From assembly GCF_019966575.1 (NCBI RefSeq), contig NZ_JAINFK010000005.1:195431-259430 (forward strand): a DNA stretch of 64,000 nucleotides, read 5' to 3'. The notes under the pieces were generated by a model, which had not been told where the DNA came from, did not search any database, and saw only the letters and a program-made list of their open reading frames with translations. Below are positions 8,367 through 16,845 of the stretch, piece by piece. This DNA is from Oricola cellulosilytica. Its GTDB lineage: Bacteria; Pseudomonadota; Alphaproteobacteria; Rhizobiales; Rhizobiaceae. How positions within the stretch are numbered: position 1 is the first letter of the stretch; every line of letters begins with the position of its first letter. The translations under genes and the position numbers were made by a program.

Positions 8367-9284
8367 ATGGCCGATCTCGAACTCACCACCGACGATTTCG
8401 ACCGCCAACGCCGGATCCGCTGGATCGTCAGCCGCATCGTAATCTACGGTTTGCTCATCACCTGGGCAGCGATCTGCATCTTTCCCATCTTCTGGACCGT
8501 CACCACCTCTTTCAAGATCGCGCCCGACGTCATGAAGGGCAATCTGATCCCGTATCTGGACTTCATGCCCAAGGACCGGGGCTGGGAGTCACTTGGTCTG
8601 TCGCCGGACACCATCTTCCGAACATCGACGGTGCGCGAAGAATTCATGAAGCGGTTCATGAACAGTGTCGTCATTTCCATGTCCGCATCATTCCTGGCGG
8701 TTGTCCTCGGCGCGCTCGCCGCGTACGGGCTGAGCCGGTTCTCCTACCGTTTCGGCTTCATGCGCAATTCGGACATTTCGTTCTTCTTCCTGTCGCAACT
8801 GATCCTGCCTCCGGTCGTGCTCGCCCTGCCCGTCCTGGTACTCTACAAGGAGATGGCGCTGCTGGATTCGCGGATCGGCATGATCGCGATCTATACGCTG
8901 ATGGTGCTACCGATCGTCATCTGGATCATGCGCGACCAGTTCATGGCGATTCCCGTCGAACTGGAGGAGGCAGCGCTGGTCGACGGCCTGTCCGTATGGG
9001 GTGCGTTCCTGCGCATTATCGTCCCCCTCGCCCTGCCCGGCATGGTGGCGGCCTTCATCCTGTCGCTGGTGCTGACCTGGAACGAATATTTCTTCGCCGC
9101 GCTGCTCACCAGCACCGACGCCAAGACGCTGCCCGTGATGATCGCCAGCCAGACAGGGTCGCAGGGAATCAACTGGTGGTCCATGGCCGCGCTGTCGACG
9201 GCGGGGATCGCGCCGCTGGTGTTGGTCGGGATATTCCTTGAACGCCACATCATCAAGGGCATGACCGCCGGCGCGGTCAAATGA
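8367..9284 (+). CDS. Sugar ABC transporter permease (MalG type)
   Basis: A 305-residue partner permease. The first helix lies near residues 25-46. A periplasmic insertion of about 50 residues (VMKGNLIPYLDFMPKDRG to the TVREEF segment) precedes the core helices. The EAA loop reads ELEEAALVDGLSVWGAFLRI followed by PLALPG. It begins six bases after the first permease stop, so translation is probably coupled. It is the last gene of the rightward operon; beyond it lies a long gene-free spacer. Confidence 0.9.
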   Translation: MADLELTTDDFDRQRRIRWIVSRIVIYGLLITWAAICIFPIFWTVTTSFKIAPDVMKGNLIPYLDFMPKDRGWESLGLSPDTIFRTSTVREEFMKRFMNSVVISMSASFLAVVLGALAAYGLSRFSYRFGFMRNSDISFFFLSQLILPPVVLALPVLVLYKEMALLDSRIGMIAIYTLMVLPIVIWIMRDQFMAIPVELEEAALVDGLSVWGAFLRIIVPLALPGMVAAFILSLVLTWNEYFFAALLTSTDAKTLPVMIASQTGSQGINWWSMAALSTAGIAPLVLVGIFLERHIIKGMTAGAVK

Positions 9285-9781
9285 TCCCTGTTGCGCCTTT
9301 CCCCTCGCCCTCATCCCGGGGCTCGGTATTGAGTTCAGCGAGGTTGGCTCCTGAGCGCCGGAGAAGAAATCCGGCACGTTGATAAGTTTTTTGCCCGGTT
9401 TTCTATAACTCGTTGTCCTGTCTCGATATTTTATTTTTTTCCTTCGATTTCCATCAACACCTCTGAAATCTCCCGCATACTTGTGGCACGTTCCTCCACG
9501 GGAAGCCGGGTTCATGGACCGGATGGCCAGGCGGAGGGATGCGGTGCCGGCTGGGGCGTGCGGTTCACGCCTGGCAAGAGCTTACGGCCGGGCCCTAGCC
9601 TTCAGCTTTTCGGCCGGTCCCACGGGACCGCGAGCCGTGGCCGGGAGGCGGGTGAGCAACCGGCGGGCGGTCGATCCGATCGCACCAAACCATTCATAGA
9701 AGCGTGACGACGACCGCCCGCTTCCCATGAATGTTTCAATGGCCAGACTGGAGACAGGGCGTGGCAACGGAGCGACGCGCC
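9285..9781. other. Gene-free convergent spacer rich in inverted repeats
   Basis: No protein-like reading was found in these 497 bases. Short open frames here have no ribosome site or recognisable product. The left part is AT-rich, with TTGATA at 9379 and TATAAC at 9404 spaced by 19 bases. The right part (about 9490-9735) contains many exact complementary pairs: GGCGTG/CACGCC (9555/9566), CGGTCCC/GGGACCG (9615/9624), GGACCGG/CCGGTCC (9516/9614), CCACGG/CCGTGG (9496/9635), GCGGGCGGTCG/CGACCGCCCGC (9663/9711) and CATTCAT/ATGAATG (9691/9727). A structured RNA is possible but unproven. Confidence 0.45.
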
Positions 9782-10336
9782 CTACTCCATATTCGTGTGA
9801 TTGGCGCGCATGGCCTCCTCACTCACACGGAGATCCCGCTTCAGCGTTGCCACCATGATCTCGAAAAGGAAAAACAGCGCACCCTCATAAGCCGATCCCA
9901 TGGGCAGGATCGCGCTCGCGGCCGGCCCCCGGTCGCTGGCCATGGTCTGTGCGGGGAGATGAAGAACATGGTCGGCCAGCGTCGCGCTCGGCGTGTCCGC
10001 CACGGCCGTCAGAAAAAGAACATTCGCGCCAGCCTGTTTCGCGGTCTTCATCAGTGCAGTCACCGTTGCCAGTTCGCCCGGTCCCGCCGAAACGATGAGC
10101 AGATCGCCTTGGCCGAGCGGCGGCATCGTCACATCGAAGACCATCGATACCGGCAGACCCAGATGAAACAGCCGCATGGCGAATCCGCGGATTTGCAATG
10201 CCTCGCGCCCGCAGCCGTAAAGCCCGATCCTTTCCGCTGCGGCGATCCGGCGGCAGGCCTCGTCCACGCTGGGCGTGTCCACCGCATCGAGTACCGCACC
10301 GACCTCGTCGAGCGCCTGGCGTACGGCGTTGCTCAT
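9782..10336 (-). CDS. SIS-domain sugar-phosphate isomerase (PHI-like)
   Basis: A 184-residue single SIS-domain protein resembling 6-phospho-3-hexuloisomerase. The SIS core is seen in ERIGLYGCGREALQIRGFAM near residue 35 and in GDLLIVSAGPGELATVTALM near residue 76, where the phosphate-binding Ser-Gly region lies. Family members isomerise or bind phosphosugars. Its ATG overlaps the stop of the upstream FGGY kinase by four bases (ATGA), so it should act on that kinase's product. It is the last gene of a four-gene coupled operon. The true substrate is unknown, and a regulator-like SIS role is less likely without an HTH domain. Confidence 0.82.
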   Translation of the reverse strand: MSNAVRQALDEVGAVLDAVDTPSVDEACRRIAAAERIGLYGCGREALQIRGFAMRLFHLGLPVSMVFDVTMPPLGQGDLLIVSAGPGELATVTALMKTAKQAGANVLFLTAVADTPSATLADHVLHLPAQTMASDRGPAASAILPMGSAYEGALFFLFEIMVATLKRDLRVSEEAMRANHTNME

Positions 10337-11838
10337 GGCGCATCCGCCGACAGCGCCGCCATGAGCGCCTTGGTACCCGGATAAAGATCGCGGAAAACCT
10401 GATACTGGCGCGAATATGCATTGACGTTGGCCGGGTCGGGCGCAAAACCCTCAACCTCGGGGTTCCAGCGGTCGATGTCAGCGAGTTCCGCATCGCCCAG
10501 CGCAACCGCCGCCAGAAACGCGTCGCCATAGGACGCGCCAACGGACTTCTCGCGCAACACCTGCCGCATTCCGGTGACATCCGATGTCGCCTGCGCCCAG
10601 ACACGGTTTTTCGTGCCCCCGCCGACCGCATGCAGCGTTTTCGGCGCATGGCCGATCTCGCGGTAGGTGTCCACCACATGTGTGGTGCCATAGGCGATGC
10701 CTTCGAGCAGCGCCCGGTAGATGTCCCCGCGCGTGTGGGTCAGGTCGAGGCCGAAGATGACCCCCTTGGCGTCCGGATCATGGATCGGCGTCCGCTCCCC
10801 GGAAAAATAGGGCAGCATGACGAGCCCCTTGGCGCCCGGAGGAGAAGCCTCGGCTTCCTTTGCCAGCGCGGGAAACGCATCGTCCGGATCGAGTTCTCTG
10901 GCGAACTGGTCGCGGAACCAGTGCGTCAGCGTGCCGCTGGTCGCAAGCCCGGCCATCGAGGCGTGCTGGCCGTCGAACAGCCATGGCGCATACCAGAGGC
11001 GTGGATCGCTGACCCGCTCGGCGGTCGGCATGATGATGAAGATCGTCGAACCGTACATCACCATCATCTGGCCGGGTGCAGCGACCCCGACACTGACCGC
11101 CTCCGCTGCCGCGTCGACCGTCCCGGTGATAACCGGCGTCCCCGCGGCCAGTCCGGTCTCTTCAGCCGCAACAGCCGTCACCGCGCCCGTGATCTCCGTC
11201 GACCAGCGCGGGACCGGGAGCCGGTCCGGGTCCACGATCCCTTCGGACAGCTCGCTCGACCAGCCTCGATCGGCGATCCGGTAGAGCGGTGCGAAATTCG
11301 CCGCCGTGTAGTGATCGATCACACGCTCGCCGGTCAGCTTCTGGACGAGGTAGGATGTCGCCGTGTGGATCGTGGCGGCCTTCGCATGGATTTCCGGATG
11401 GTTGCGCTTCAGCCAGAGGATCTTCGGCCCGACCGACTGGGAGGTAAGCGCGTTGCCGCACTCCGCGATCAGCCTTTCCTCCCCGAACTTCTCCGTCAGT
11501 TCCGCGACTTCCCTCGCCGCGCGGTTGTCGACCCCGTAGAGAACGCCATTCATCAGCGTGTTGCCATCGTCATCGACCGGCAGCATGCACGGCCCGATCG
11601 CGCTGCACCCGATTGCCCCGATCGTCTTCGGATTAATCCCGGTTTCCCTGAGCAGCGCCTTCGTGATGTGGACGAAGTCGCCCCACCAGTCCTCGTCTGG
11701 GCGATGTTCGGCCCATCCGGCGCGCGGCACCAGCATCTTGTGCGGGCGCGACGCCATGCCGGCAATACGCCCCTCCGGATCGACAAGAACACCCTTGGAT
11801 TCGAATGTCCCGATATCGACGCCGAGATAATAGCTCAT
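10333..11838 (-). CDS. FGGY-family carbohydrate kinase (xylulokinase-like)
   Basis: A 501-residue cytoplasmic sugar kinase with two actin-like ATPase domains. The phosphate-1 motif is YLGVDIGTFESKGVLVD at the N-terminus. The second domain shows YFSGERTPIHDPDAKG, EGIAYGTTHV, and the adenosine motif AVGGGTKNRVWAQATSDVTG. Length matches xylulokinase, gluconokinase or L-ribulokinase relatives, but the substrate cannot be told apart by eye. Its start overlaps the upstream M42 peptidase stop (ATGA) and its stop overlaps the SIS gene start, so the operon is tightly coupled. A kinase followed by an isomerase suggests phosphorylation of a keto sugar or polyol before isomerisation. Confidence 0.88.
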   Translation of the reverse strand: MSYYLGVDIGTFESKGVLVDPEGRIAGMASRPHKMLVPRAGWAEHRPDEDWWGDFVHITKALLRETGINPKTIGAIGCSAIGPCMLPVDDDGNTLMNGVLYGVDNRAAREVAELTEKFGEERLIAECGNALTSQSVGPKILWLKRNHPEIHAKAATIHTATSYLVQKLTGERVIDHYTAANFAPLYRIADRGWSSELSEGIVDPDRLPVPRWSTEITGAVTAVAAEETGLAAGTPVITGTVDAAAEAVSVGVAAPGQMMVMYGSTIFIIMPTAERVSDPRLWYAPWLFDGQHASMAGLATSGTLTHWFRDQFARELDPDDAFPALAKEAEASPPGAKGLVMLPYFSGERTPIHDPDAKGVIFGLDLTHTRGDIYRALLEGIAYGTTHVVDTYREIGHAPKTLHAVGGGTKNRVWAQATSDVTGMRQVLREKSVGASYGDAFLAAVALGDAELADIDRWNPEVEGFAPDPANVNAYSRQYQVFRDLYPGTKALMAALSADAP

Positions 11839-12953
11839 GAGGGATAGTCGTCCCGGTCGAGGCTGAAATCGCCGTCAATCGCCCCGACGACCGAGACCAG
11901 CAGTCCCGCCAGACCGCACAAATCATCGAGGTCGCAGATTTCCATCGCCGAATGGGTGTAGCGGCAGGGAAAACCGAGATCGATCACCGCGACTCCCTCA
12001 CCCACGAGTTGAACATAGGAGGTTTCGGTGAGCGCGCCGGTATGGGCGCTTCGTTGCAAGGCGATATCTTCCGCGCTGGCGGCCCGTTGGAACAGTGACA
12101 CCAACGCCGGATGCGGGATCGCTCCGTTGAGCGTACCCCGGCCGTGGAACGAATACATGCTCATCGCCGGCCCTTCTCCGAGCGCAACGTCGCCGCGGGT
12201 CGCCATGTCAGGCGTGTCGGTTGCCAGCACCAGATCAAGCTGGATGCAGATGGAGGGCTTCAGGGCCTGCGCTGCCGGAAGGGCACCGCGCAAGTTGAAT
12301 TCCTCCTGCACGGAGAAGACCACATGAACGGTCGGCCTCGTTCGCGTTTCGTTGAGATGTCGAACCGCCTCCAGCAGCACCGCGCAGGCGGCGCGATCGT
12401 CGACCGACGTCCCGGCAATCCGTCTTTCCCCGAGTTGAACAGCGTGCGGCTTGTAGACAACCGGCGTTCCGATATCGACGCCTGCCTCGATCGCCTCCGA
12501 CCGGCTGGCGAAACCGGCATCGACATGGACCTCCTGATAGGGGATGACGCGGTATTTCTCATCCGGCGCGGTCGCGTGATGGCTCTTGTTGGCGATCACG
12601 CCCTCGCGGTCGCGCCCCTCGCCAATGCAAATCAGGACCGGCTGGCTTGCGAGCGCGCGCTCAGGCACTCCGCCCACGCGCTCAAGCCGGATGAGGCCGT
12701 CATCCTCGATCTTGCGGACCACAAATCCCAGCTGGTCCATATGCGCGATCAGCATCACCGACGGGAGGCCGGAGTCGCCTTCGAGCGTTGCGATCAGATT
12801 GCCGAGCATGTCGGCGCGCGAGGCGATGCCGAGTTCGTCGAGACCCGTTCGGATACGCTTCCTGACGCGGCCTTCGTAACCGCAGAGGCCCGGGATCATC
12901 ATCAGATCGAGCGTATTTTCAAGAATGCGCTCACTGGAGATATGAGTCGTCAT
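11835..12953 (-). CDS. M42-family metallopeptidase-like protein (SgcX/FrvX-like)
   Basis: A 372-residue dinuclear-metal hydrolase. The ligand set is visible in order: His in LIAHMDQLGFVV, bridging Asp in GTSVDDRAACAVL, the Glu pair in VVFSVQEEFNLRGA, Asp in LDLVLATDTPD, and the C-terminal His in YTHSAMEICDLDDL. In E. coli, M42 proteins SgcX and FrvX lie in sugar PTS operons with unknown substrates. The start at 12953 is preferred to an upstream in-frame codon because it gives an ATGA overlap with the sgcQ-like gene, and the protein then begins MTTHISSERILE. It may hydrolyse an amide or glycoside-like bond in the imported compound. Confidence 0.86.
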   Translation of the reverse strand: MTTHISSERILENTLDLMMIPGLCGYEGRVRKRIRTGLDELGIASRADMLGNLIATLEGDSGLPSVMLIAHMDQLGFVVRKIEDDGLIRLERVGGVPERALASQPVLICIGEGRDREGVIANKSHHATAPDEKYRVIPYQEVHVDAGFASRSEAIEAGVDIGTPVVYKPHAVQLGERRIAGTSVDDRAACAVLLEAVRHLNETRTRPTVHVVFSVQEEFNLRGALPAAQALKPSICIQLDLVLATDTPDMATRGDVALGEGPAMSMYSFHGRGTLNGAIPHPALVSLFQRAASAEDIALQRSAHTGALTETSYVQLVGEGVAVIDLGFPCRYTHSAMEICDLDDLCGLAGLLVSVVGAIDGDFSLDRDDYPS

Positions 12954-13765
12954 CCTTCGCCCCGCGCCGCACGGACCCACGCCATGAAGTCGCTCGCGCG
13001 CTCCGGATCGACAGCGTTCCACGTATCGCCGTCGATCTTCAGCGAGGATCCGACGATACAGCCGTCCGCGATGGCGAACACATCGCCGACCGTCTCGTGC
13101 TTCACGCCCGTATTGGCCAGCACCGGCGTTTCCGGCAGCACCCCCTTTACCGCTTTGAGGTCACTCATCTCCGCCGCCTCACCGGTGATTTGCCCGGAGA
13201 CCAGCACGGCGTCCGGAACGCTCGAAAAGACAGCGCTTCGCGCCCGGTCTGCCACACTGCGGCGGTCAAGCGACCATGCGAACTCCGCCGAGATATTGAA
13301 CAGTACGGCAAGATCAGACCGGCCTAGCCGGTCGCGGTAGCGGATCGCCTTGCCGGCATCCGGGGTCCAGGGCCCCATGTCCGAAGCGTAAGTTCCGGTG
13401 AATATCTCGCGCACGAAGTCAGCGCCTGTCGCCGCCGCCACAGCCATCGTGCTCATGGGGTCCCAGAGAACATTGACGCCGAACGGAATCCGGATTGCGT
13501 CCTTCAAGCGGCCGATCGTGTAGGCCATCGCTGATGACGACGCAGTATCGACAGCGAATTCATAAGGCCGGTCGTTCTCGTTGCCGAACATCACCGCATC
13601 GAAGCCGGCCGCCTGCAGCGCGTCGAGATCGCGGCGCGCGGCATCGACGATGCCATCCATCCCCGCAGAATGATCATGCAGCGGCGACCCCGGTAATGCG
13701 CCGAGATGAACCATCGCTATCGCGGGTTTCGTATCGCCGAACACGCGCTTGAAATTGCCGGTCAT
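12950..13765 (-). CDS. BtpA/SgcQ-family TIM-barrel protein
   Basis: A 271-residue protein of the BtpA/SgcQ family, marked by PAIAMVHLGALPGSPLHD near the N-terminus and by GADFVREIFTGTYASDMGPW, VLVSGQITGEAA and DGCIVGSSLKIDG along the barrel. The biochemical role of sugar-operon members is poorly defined. Some were linked to photosystem I assembly in cyanobacteria, but that context does not apply here. The start at 13765 is preferred because it follows a GGGAGGGG site; an earlier in-frame start at 13855 would overlap the divergent promoter region. It is the first gene of the operon continuing with the M42, FGGY and SIS genes. Confidence 0.85.
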   Translation of the reverse strand: MTGNFKRVFGDTKPAIAMVHLGALPGSPLHDHSAGMDGIVDAARRDLDALQAAGFDAVMFGNENDRPYEFAVDTASSSAMAYTIGRLKDAIRIPFGVNVLWDPMSTMAVAAATGADFVREIFTGTYASDMGPWTPDAGKAIRYRDRLGRSDLAVLFNISAEFAWSLDRRSVADRARSAVFSSVPDAVLVSGQITGEAAEMSDLKAVKGVLPETPVLANTGVKHETVGDVFAIADGCIVGSSLKIDGDTWNAVDPERASDFMAWVRAARGEG

Positions 13766-13802
13766 TCGGTATTCCCCTCCCGAAGAAGCGGACGCTACCA
13801 TT

Positions 13803-13814
13803 GCGGAAATCCGC
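13803..13814. promoter_or_regulatory. Candidate operator between divergent catabolic operons
   Basis: GCGGAAATCCGC is a perfect inverted repeat (GCGGA, two bases, TCCGC) in the 122-base gap between the leftward sgcQ-like operon and the rightward aldo/keto reductase gene. It is well placed to control both. I see no matching copy elsewhere by eye, so this is a suggestion only. Confidence 0.3.
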
Positions 13815-13887
13815 TGTCCAACGGGTCTCTTGCCTGTAATCATTGCCTGTTTCATGATCGCCGCCAGAGGCGCACCGGGAGAAAAAG

Positions 13888-14910
13888 ATGAAGCTTCGCC
13901 ATTGGGAGAGGATCGCCGGACGGGGTCTCGACTTCACGGAACTCGGCTTCGGGACCGCGATGATCGGCAACCTTTACCAGCCCATATCCGACGACGAAGC
14001 GCATGCGACCCTGGAAGCCGCATGGGATACCGGCTGTCGCTATTTCGACACCGCGCCGCTTTACGGCCTTGGGCTTGCCGAAACCCGCCTCAACCGCTTC
14101 CTGCGCGGGAAGAATCGCGACGATTACATCCTGTCGACCAAGGTCGGGCGCTATCTCGAGGTGTGCCCGCCGGAGGAACGAAGCGGCATCGGCAAGTTCT
14201 TCGAAACGCCCATCCGCCGAGAGGTCTACGACTACACCCATGACGGTGTGATGCGGTCGATCGATCAATCGCTGGAACGACTGGGGGTCGATCGCATCGA
14301 CATCCTGTTCGCGCACGATCTCGATATTTTCAATCACGGTTCGCAGGAAGCTCTGCAGGAGCGCCTCGATGCCTTCATGGCATCCGGTTACGCCGCGCTG
14401 CTCTCGCTGCGCGATCAGGGCGTGATCACGGCTTTCGGCGCAGGCATCAACGAATGGGAGCCGGCGCAATGGCTGGCCGAGCACGGGGATTTCGATCTCT
14501 TCCTCCTTGCCGGGCGCTACACATTGCTGGAACAGGAGGCGCTCGATACCTTCCTTCCGCTCTGCACGGAACGCGGTATCGGGATCGTGCTCGGCGGCCC
14601 TTACAATTCAGGCGTATTGGCGACAGGACCCGTAAAGGGAGCGCATTTCAACTACGATCTCGCCCCGCAGAATGTCCTCGACAAGGTTGCCCGTATCGAG
14701 GCTGTCTGCCAAAAACACGGCGTGCGGCTGATCGAGGCGGCCCTGCGGTTCCCGCTCAATCACGACGCCGTGGTCTCGGTCATTCCAGGCGGTGCGTCGG
14801 TCCGGCAGGTGGAGGACAATCAGGCCATTCTGTCGGCGGATATTCCCGACGCATTGTGGACGGATCTGAAATCCGAGGGCCTGCTGCGTTCAGACGCACC
14901 CACTCCGTGA
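13888..14910 (+). CDS. Aldo/keto reductase, aldose 1-dehydrogenase type
   Basis: A 340-residue AKR resembling D-threo-aldose 1-dehydrogenase (L-fucose dehydrogenase), which oxidises an aldose to its lactone with NAD(P). The catalytic tetrad is visible: Asp and Tyr in RYFDTAPLYGLG, Lys in ILSTKVGR, and His in DILFAHDLDIF. The C-terminal cofactor part reads AALRFPLNHDAVVSVIPGG. A GGGAGAAAAAG ribosome site precedes the ATG. It is the only rightward gene in the 9.8-18.4 kb stretch, and its last 21 bases overlap the end of the leftward PfkB kinase. The nearby FucU mutarotase and UxaA dehydratase fit an oxidative sugar pathway. Confidence 0.85.
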   Translation: MKLRHWERIAGRGLDFTELGFGTAMIGNLYQPISDDEAHATLEAAWDTGCRYFDTAPLYGLGLAETRLNRFLRGKNRDDYILSTKVGRYLEVCPPEERSGIGKFFETPIRREVYDYTHDGVMRSIDQSLERLGVDRIDILFAHDLDIFNHGSQEALQERLDAFMASGYAALLSLRDQGVITAFGAGINEWEPAQWLAEHGDFDLFLLAGRYTLLEQEALDTFLPLCTERGIGIVLGGPYNSGVLATGPVKGAHFNYDLAPQNVLDKVARIEAVCQKHGVRLIEAALRFPLNHDAVVSVIPGGASVRQVEDNQAILSADIPDALWTDLKSEGLLRSDAPTP

Positions 14911-15825
14911 GCGGCCGCGTTCGAGCAGTTCCAGAACGTGGTTCGGGCTGATCTTGTCGCGTTGTTCAGTCGTGGCGGAAACGTGCAACGCCGCAGCGGC
15001 CATCGCGTATCGGATCGCCTTTTCGATGGAATTTCCGGTTGCAATCCGCGCCGCGAGCGCTCCGGTGAACGCATCGCCCGCGCCATGCGTCGACGCGACT
15101 TCCACCTCGAACGATGGCATATGCGCCGGAGATGATCCCGCGCGGCGATACACGAGACCCTCCCCACCGAGCGTGATGACCACGTTGTCCGGCCCCGCAC
15201 TCTGCCTTTCCGAAGCTTCAGCGGCCTCGGTTGGCGTTCTGATTTCACAACCGAACAGCTCTTCCGCTTCAATACGGTTGACGATCAGGACATCAACCAG
15301 CGCCAGCAGATCTGAGGATAGTGGACGTGTCGGCGCGGCGTTCAGGATGACGGTCGCGCCAACGGCGGACGCCGCTTTGGCCGCGGCGAAATTGGCTGCC
15401 TCCGGAATTTCGTTTTGCAGAACCAGAACGGCTGCATCAACCGGCACGGCCAGCCCCGCCGCCTCGACTTCCCGGTTTGCCCCGGAAACGACGACCGCGC
15501 CGTAATCCCCTGTTTCTTCGACAATCGCGACGCTCATCCCCGACGCGCCGCTTTTCGCTTTTTGCATCAACGACACGTCGACATCCCATCTCGTCAGATT
15601 TTCAAGCAGCCGGTCGCCGAAGAAATCCGTGGCGACCCGGCCCGCCATGTAGGTGCGCGCTCCATGGCGGCGCGCGGCGGCCGCCTGATTGCCGCCCTTG
15701 CCTCCACAAATTATCGCCACGCCGCTGCCCATCACGGTTTCGTCGCGGCGCGGAAGGCGCGGCGCATCGACAATGAAGTCGAGATGCAGGGAGCCAACGA
15801 CCAGAACGGCGTTCCTGCCAGTCAT
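14890..15825 (-). CDS. PfkB-family sugar kinase (ribokinase-like or KDG kinase-like)
   Basis: A 311-residue kinase with the sugar-binding signature ICGGKGGNQAAAARRHG near residue 42 and the catalytic STHGAGDAFTGALAARIATG near residue 250. It could phosphorylate ribose, a 2-keto-3-deoxy acid or another sugar. The start at 15825 overlaps the stop of the isomerase gene (ATGA); an earlier in-frame codon would lie deep inside that gene. As the last gene after a dehydratase and an isomerase, it would suit phosphorylation of a 2-keto-3-deoxy sugar acid, but the GGKGGNQ signature is closer to ribokinases. Confidence 0.84.
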   Translation of the reverse strand: MTGRNAVLVVGSLHLDFIVDAPRLPRRDETVMGSGVAIICGGKGGNQAAAARRHGARTYMAGRVATDFFGDRLLENLTRWDVDVSLMQKAKSGASGMSVAIVEETGDYGAVVVSGANREVEAAGLAVPVDAAVLVLQNEIPEAANFAAAKAASAVGATVILNAAPTRPLSSDLLALVDVLIVNRIEAEELFGCEIRTPTEAAEASERQSAGPDNVVITLGGEGLVYRRAGSSPAHMPSFEVEVASTHGAGDAFTGALAARIATGNSIEKAIRYAMAAAALHVSATTEQRDKISPNHVLELLERGRSRSGCV

Positions 15826-16826
15826 GCGCGCCCGCTGAACAGCGCCTTCTGCACGATCCGCTGACTGATTGCCGCATCCTGGCTCTCGATGGCGGCAGCG
15901 AGGTCTACATTGTCGGCAAGTCCGTCCGCGATGGCGGCAAGTCGCTCCATCGCTGCTATGTTGGTGCGGCATTCCTCGACCGGATCGAGGCCGGAATGAT
16001 CCGGGAAAGTATCGAAGTAGATCGCACGGTCATATCCGGAGCGTTTCAGTTGCACGAGCAGTTCCACGGTCTGGACGGGATGAACCGCGCCGACCATCAG
16101 GCCGTCGTCGCGCTTGGCGTAACCATCATTCAGATGGACACCCAGAAGGCGCGAATGGCGCGAGACCAGCGCCGCCGAATGCGCCGGCATCTCGTCAGCG
16201 TAGAGCACATGGGCAAAGTCAAGCGTCACGCCGATGTTCTGCGCGCCGCATTCCTTGATCGCCAGAAGGGTGGTCGCAACGTCCGGCATCAGGGAGAAGG
16301 CACGCGGCTCGTTCGGCTTGTATTCGATTGCGATATCGACGCCCGGATCATGAGCAGCAACCTCGATCAGGGCCTCGATGGTATTGTCCCAGAGGCGCGA
16401 GTAATCCGCCTGAAACGAGTAGTCAAAACCGTCCTGTCCCATCCACAAGGTCATCAGGCCCGCGCCCATCCGCCCTGCGGTGTCGATGCCGCGTTTGGTA
16501 CTGTCTATCGCGGCGCGGCGGACCCGTTGGTCCGGATGCGTGAAGGCGCCGAGTTTGAAACCCGGATCGGTGTAATAGCGCATGGCGAGACCGTTGAGGA
16601 CGACACCATTGCCATCCAAAGCCGACGCAATGTCTGTCTCGTCGAGACCGTCGAAATGATCCGGATAGTTCAGGTCGGCGGCGTTCAGCCCTTCAGCCTC
16701 GGACGCCCGTTCGACCAGGTCGAGCGTGGTGATCCGATTCTTGCCGGGCCAGCGCTGCTCCGCGCCAATCCTGAATGCATTCAGCCGTGCCGCGTAGCGG
16801 TACCCGCCGGACGGATTCCCCATCAA
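15822..16826 (-). CDS. Sugar phosphate isomerase/epimerase, AP-endonuclease-2-type TIM barrel
   Basis: A 334-residue xylose-isomerase-like barrel. Metal-ligand regions are visible in DIAIEYKPNEPRAF (Glu), GVTLDFAHVLYADEMPA (Asp, His), GVHLNDGYAKRDDGL (His) and IYFDTFPDHSGLDP. The N-terminal LNAFRIGAEQRWPGKNRI is reminiscent of L-rhamnose isomerase-like barrels. A GAGGGGC ribosome site lies 7 bases before the ATG. It follows the UxaA-type gene by 19 bases and overlaps the PfkB gene by four. It would convert aldose to ketose or epimerise a keto sugar; the precise substrate is not evident. Confidence 0.83.
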   Translation of the reverse strand: MMGNPSGGYRYAARLNAFRIGAEQRWPGKNRITTLDLVERASEAEGLNAADLNYPDHFDGLDETDIASALDGNGVVLNGLAMRYYTDPGFKLGAFTHPDQRVRRAAIDSTKRGIDTAGRMGAGLMTLWMGQDGFDYSFQADYSRLWDNTIEALIEVAAHDPGVDIAIEYKPNEPRAFSLMPDVATTLLAIKECGAQNIGVTLDFAHVLYADEMPAHSAALVSRHSRLLGVHLNDGYAKRDDGLMVGAVHPVQTVELLVQLKRSGYDRAIYFDTFPDHSGLDPVEECRTNIAAMERLAAIADGLADNVDLAAAIESQDAAISQRIVQKALFSGRA

Positions 16827-16845
16827 ACTGCCCCTCGCCCTTGGG

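Noticed and set aside
7412..9241. A 609-codon open frame on the plus strand.
   Set aside because: It runs in another frame through both permease genes, whose EAA loops and helices leave no doubt about the true frames.
9481..9707. Two overlapping short plus-strand frames of 72 and 74 codons.
   Set aside because: They start at TTG or in poor context, have no ribosome site, share the same bases in different frames and coincide with the inverted-repeat region.
9490..9735. Structured region considered as 6S RNA, RNase P RNA, SRP RNA or tmRNA.
   Set aside because: No signature of RNase P, SRP or tmRNA was recognised, and 6S RNA lacks enough fixed sequence to call by eye. It is left as an unassigned structured spacer.
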